A stretch of 64,000 nucleotides of DNA from Microbacterium azadirachtae. GTDB lineage: Bacteria; Actinomycetota; Actinomycetes; Actinomycetales; Microbacteriaceae. The stretch spans positions 1 through 64,000 of the forward strand of contig NZ_JYIT01000076.1 in NCBI RefSeq assembly GCF_000956545.1, given 5' to 3'. Below the pieces are notes generated by a model. It was not told the DNA's origin. It saw only the letters and a program-made list of their open reading frames with translations, and did no database searches. The position numbers were made by a program, and so were the translations under genes. The stretch's first letter is position 1. Every line of letters starts with the position of its first letter. This document shows positions 63,145 to 64,000 of the stretch, piece after piece.

Positions 63145-64000
63145 GTGGCTGACGTCGCGCAGAAGGGCGACGTGACCACCGCCTCCGAGAACCTCGTCGG
63201 AAAGCGCCGCGCCGGAGACTCCTTCTTCCTGGGACTGTCCACGACGGCCGCCGCGTCGATCATGGTGATCCTCGCCGGCGTCGCGATCTTCCTGATCCTC
63301 AAGGGCCTGCCCGCGATCACCGCGAACTGGGACACGAACCACGACCTCGCGGGCTACCAGAACAAGAACTGGGGCAGCTTCTGGAACTACGTCGGCCCGC
63401 TGCTCTGGGGCAGCCTGTGGTCGTCGCTCATCGCGCTCGTGCTCGGCGCCCCCGTCGCCATCGGCATCGCCCTGTTCATCTCGCACTACGCGCCGCGCCG
63501 GCTCGCAGGGCCCCTCGCCTACGTCGTCGATCTGCTCGCCGCCGTGCCCTCGATCGTGTTCGGCCTCTGGGGCGTCATCGTGATGCGTCCGTTCCTCACC
63601 CCGCTGGCAGAGTTCCTCAACCAGTACCTGGGATGGATCCCGCTGTTCCGCGGCCCTGTGTCGAGCACGGGATCGACCATGCTCGCCGGCGGCGTGGTGC
63701 TCGCGGTGATGATCCTCCCGATCGTCACCGCGCTGACGCGCGAGATCTTCCTGCAGACGCCGCGGCTGAACGAGGAGGCCGCCCTCGCCCTGGGCGCCAC
63801 GCGCTGGGAGATGATCCGGCTGGCCGTGTTCCCGTACGCCCGCAGCGGCATGATCTCCGCGATCCTCCTCGGCCTCGGCCGGGCGCTCGGTGAGACGATG
63901 GCGATCGCGCTGATCATCTCGCCCTCGATCCTGTTCTCCTTCGCCGTGCTGACCGACGGCTACAACTCGCAGACGATCGCGGGCAACATCGCCAACAACT
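63145..64000 (+). CDS. pstC: Phosphate ABC transporter permease PstC (3' end beyond window)
   Basis: About 285 residues are visible from the GTG at 63145. A cytoplasmic start is followed by TM1 (IMVILAGVAIFLILKG), a periplasmic loop with NHDLAGYQNKNWGSFW, and further helices; the permease EAA-like loop EEAALALGATRWEMIRLAV and GLGRALGETMAIALII are present. With PstA and PstB it imports phosphate. The coding region runs off the window end. Confidence 0.93.
   Translation, partial: MADVAQKGDVTTASENLVGKRRAGDSFFLGLSTTAAASIMVILAGVAIFLILKGLPAITANWDTNHDLAGYQNKNWGSFWNYVGPLLWGSLWSSLIALVLGAPVAIGIALFISHYAPRRLAGPLAYVVDLLAAVPSIVFGLWGVIVMRPFLTPLAEFLNQYLGWIPLFRGPVSSTGSTMLAGGVVLAVMILPIVTALTREIFLQTPRLNEEAALALGATRWEMIRLAVFPYARSGMISAILLGLGRALGETMAIALIISPSILFSFAVLTDGYNSQTIAGNIANN

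Overview
This is a gene-dense, very GC-rich stretch of chromosome from a high-GC Gram-positive bacterium, most likely a member of the Microbacteriaceae close to Microbacterium. Grounds for that placement: strongly GC-biased third codon positions, Lsr2, CarD, DtxR/IdeR, an XPB-type helicase with its helicase-associated partner, DUF3027, DUF3263 and DUF4032 proteins, a WXG100 protein, a MutT1-type Nudix/phosphatase fusion beside ppk, GroEL with CIRCE sites, and many apparently leaderless genes. No rRNA, prophage, insertion sequence, CRISPR array or ESX locus was seen. Almost everything is core or near-core genome; first and last genes (MFS transporter, pstC) are cut by the window edges.

Layout. 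1-4.0 kb: MFS exporter end, GNAT acetyltransferase, galU, 5-formyl-THF cyclo-ligase, FmdB-like zinc ribbon, mscL. 4.0-8.7 kb: a 1219-residue helicase-like protein with altered Walker motifs and a degenerate nuclease-like tail, a small acidic partner, and an O6-alkylguanine transferase homologue lacking its acceptor cysteine. 8.7-12.5 kb: acetate/monocarboxylate symporter with its DUF485 partner opposite a LuxR/GAF regulator, then a guanidine-III riboswitch with a Gdx-type SMR exporter, then Lsr2. 12.6-17.7 kb: tRNA-Arg, HNH endonuclease, two tandem M23 peptidase-like genes, a DtxR-type repressor with its operator, serC. 17.7-23.6 kb: DUF3027 and cold-shock genes, the XPB pair, an epoxide-hydrolase-like gene. 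23.7-30.6 kb: TetR regulator, FMN reductase, a two-component pair, WXG100, groEL with two CIRCE sites, LytR_C and DUF3263 proteins. 30.6-37.9 kb: msrB, nitroreductase, YdcZ-like transporter, SRAP peptidase, tRNA-Thr, a cysteine-less thioredoxin-fold protein, sugar-ABC ATPase, a DUF4032 kinase-like protein, an NmrA-like reductase. 38-46.3 kb: rlmB-cysS, quinone oxidoreductase, ispDF, and a PadR-controlled ABC exporter operon.

46.3-64 kb is dominated by phosphate physiology: CarD, a lipoprotein, RegX3/SenX3, PhoU, a GlnR-like orphan regulator, polyphosphate kinase, MutT1, PstS and PstC. Candidate PHO boxes built of 11-nt units lie upstream of phoU and pstS, with single units near senX3 and ppk, so RegX3 may coordinate these genes. 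Interleaved are gpmA, an intradiol-dioxygenase-like lipoprotein, a methyltransferase and a folate-linked operon (nitrobindin-like FABP, YgfZ, fused PabA-PabB).

Most notable: the guanidine-III riboswitch/exporter pair; a recurrent set of homologues that lost canonical catalytic residues (helicase-nuclease, alkyltransferase, M23 peptidase, thioredoxin fold); a repeated layout of a -10 hexamer 6-8 nt before the start codon in at least 14 genes; matched promoters for the two M23 genes; and two long two-tier intergenic hairpins. No clearly new multi-gene system was found; the helicase-like protein plus its small partner is the best candidate for undescribed biology.
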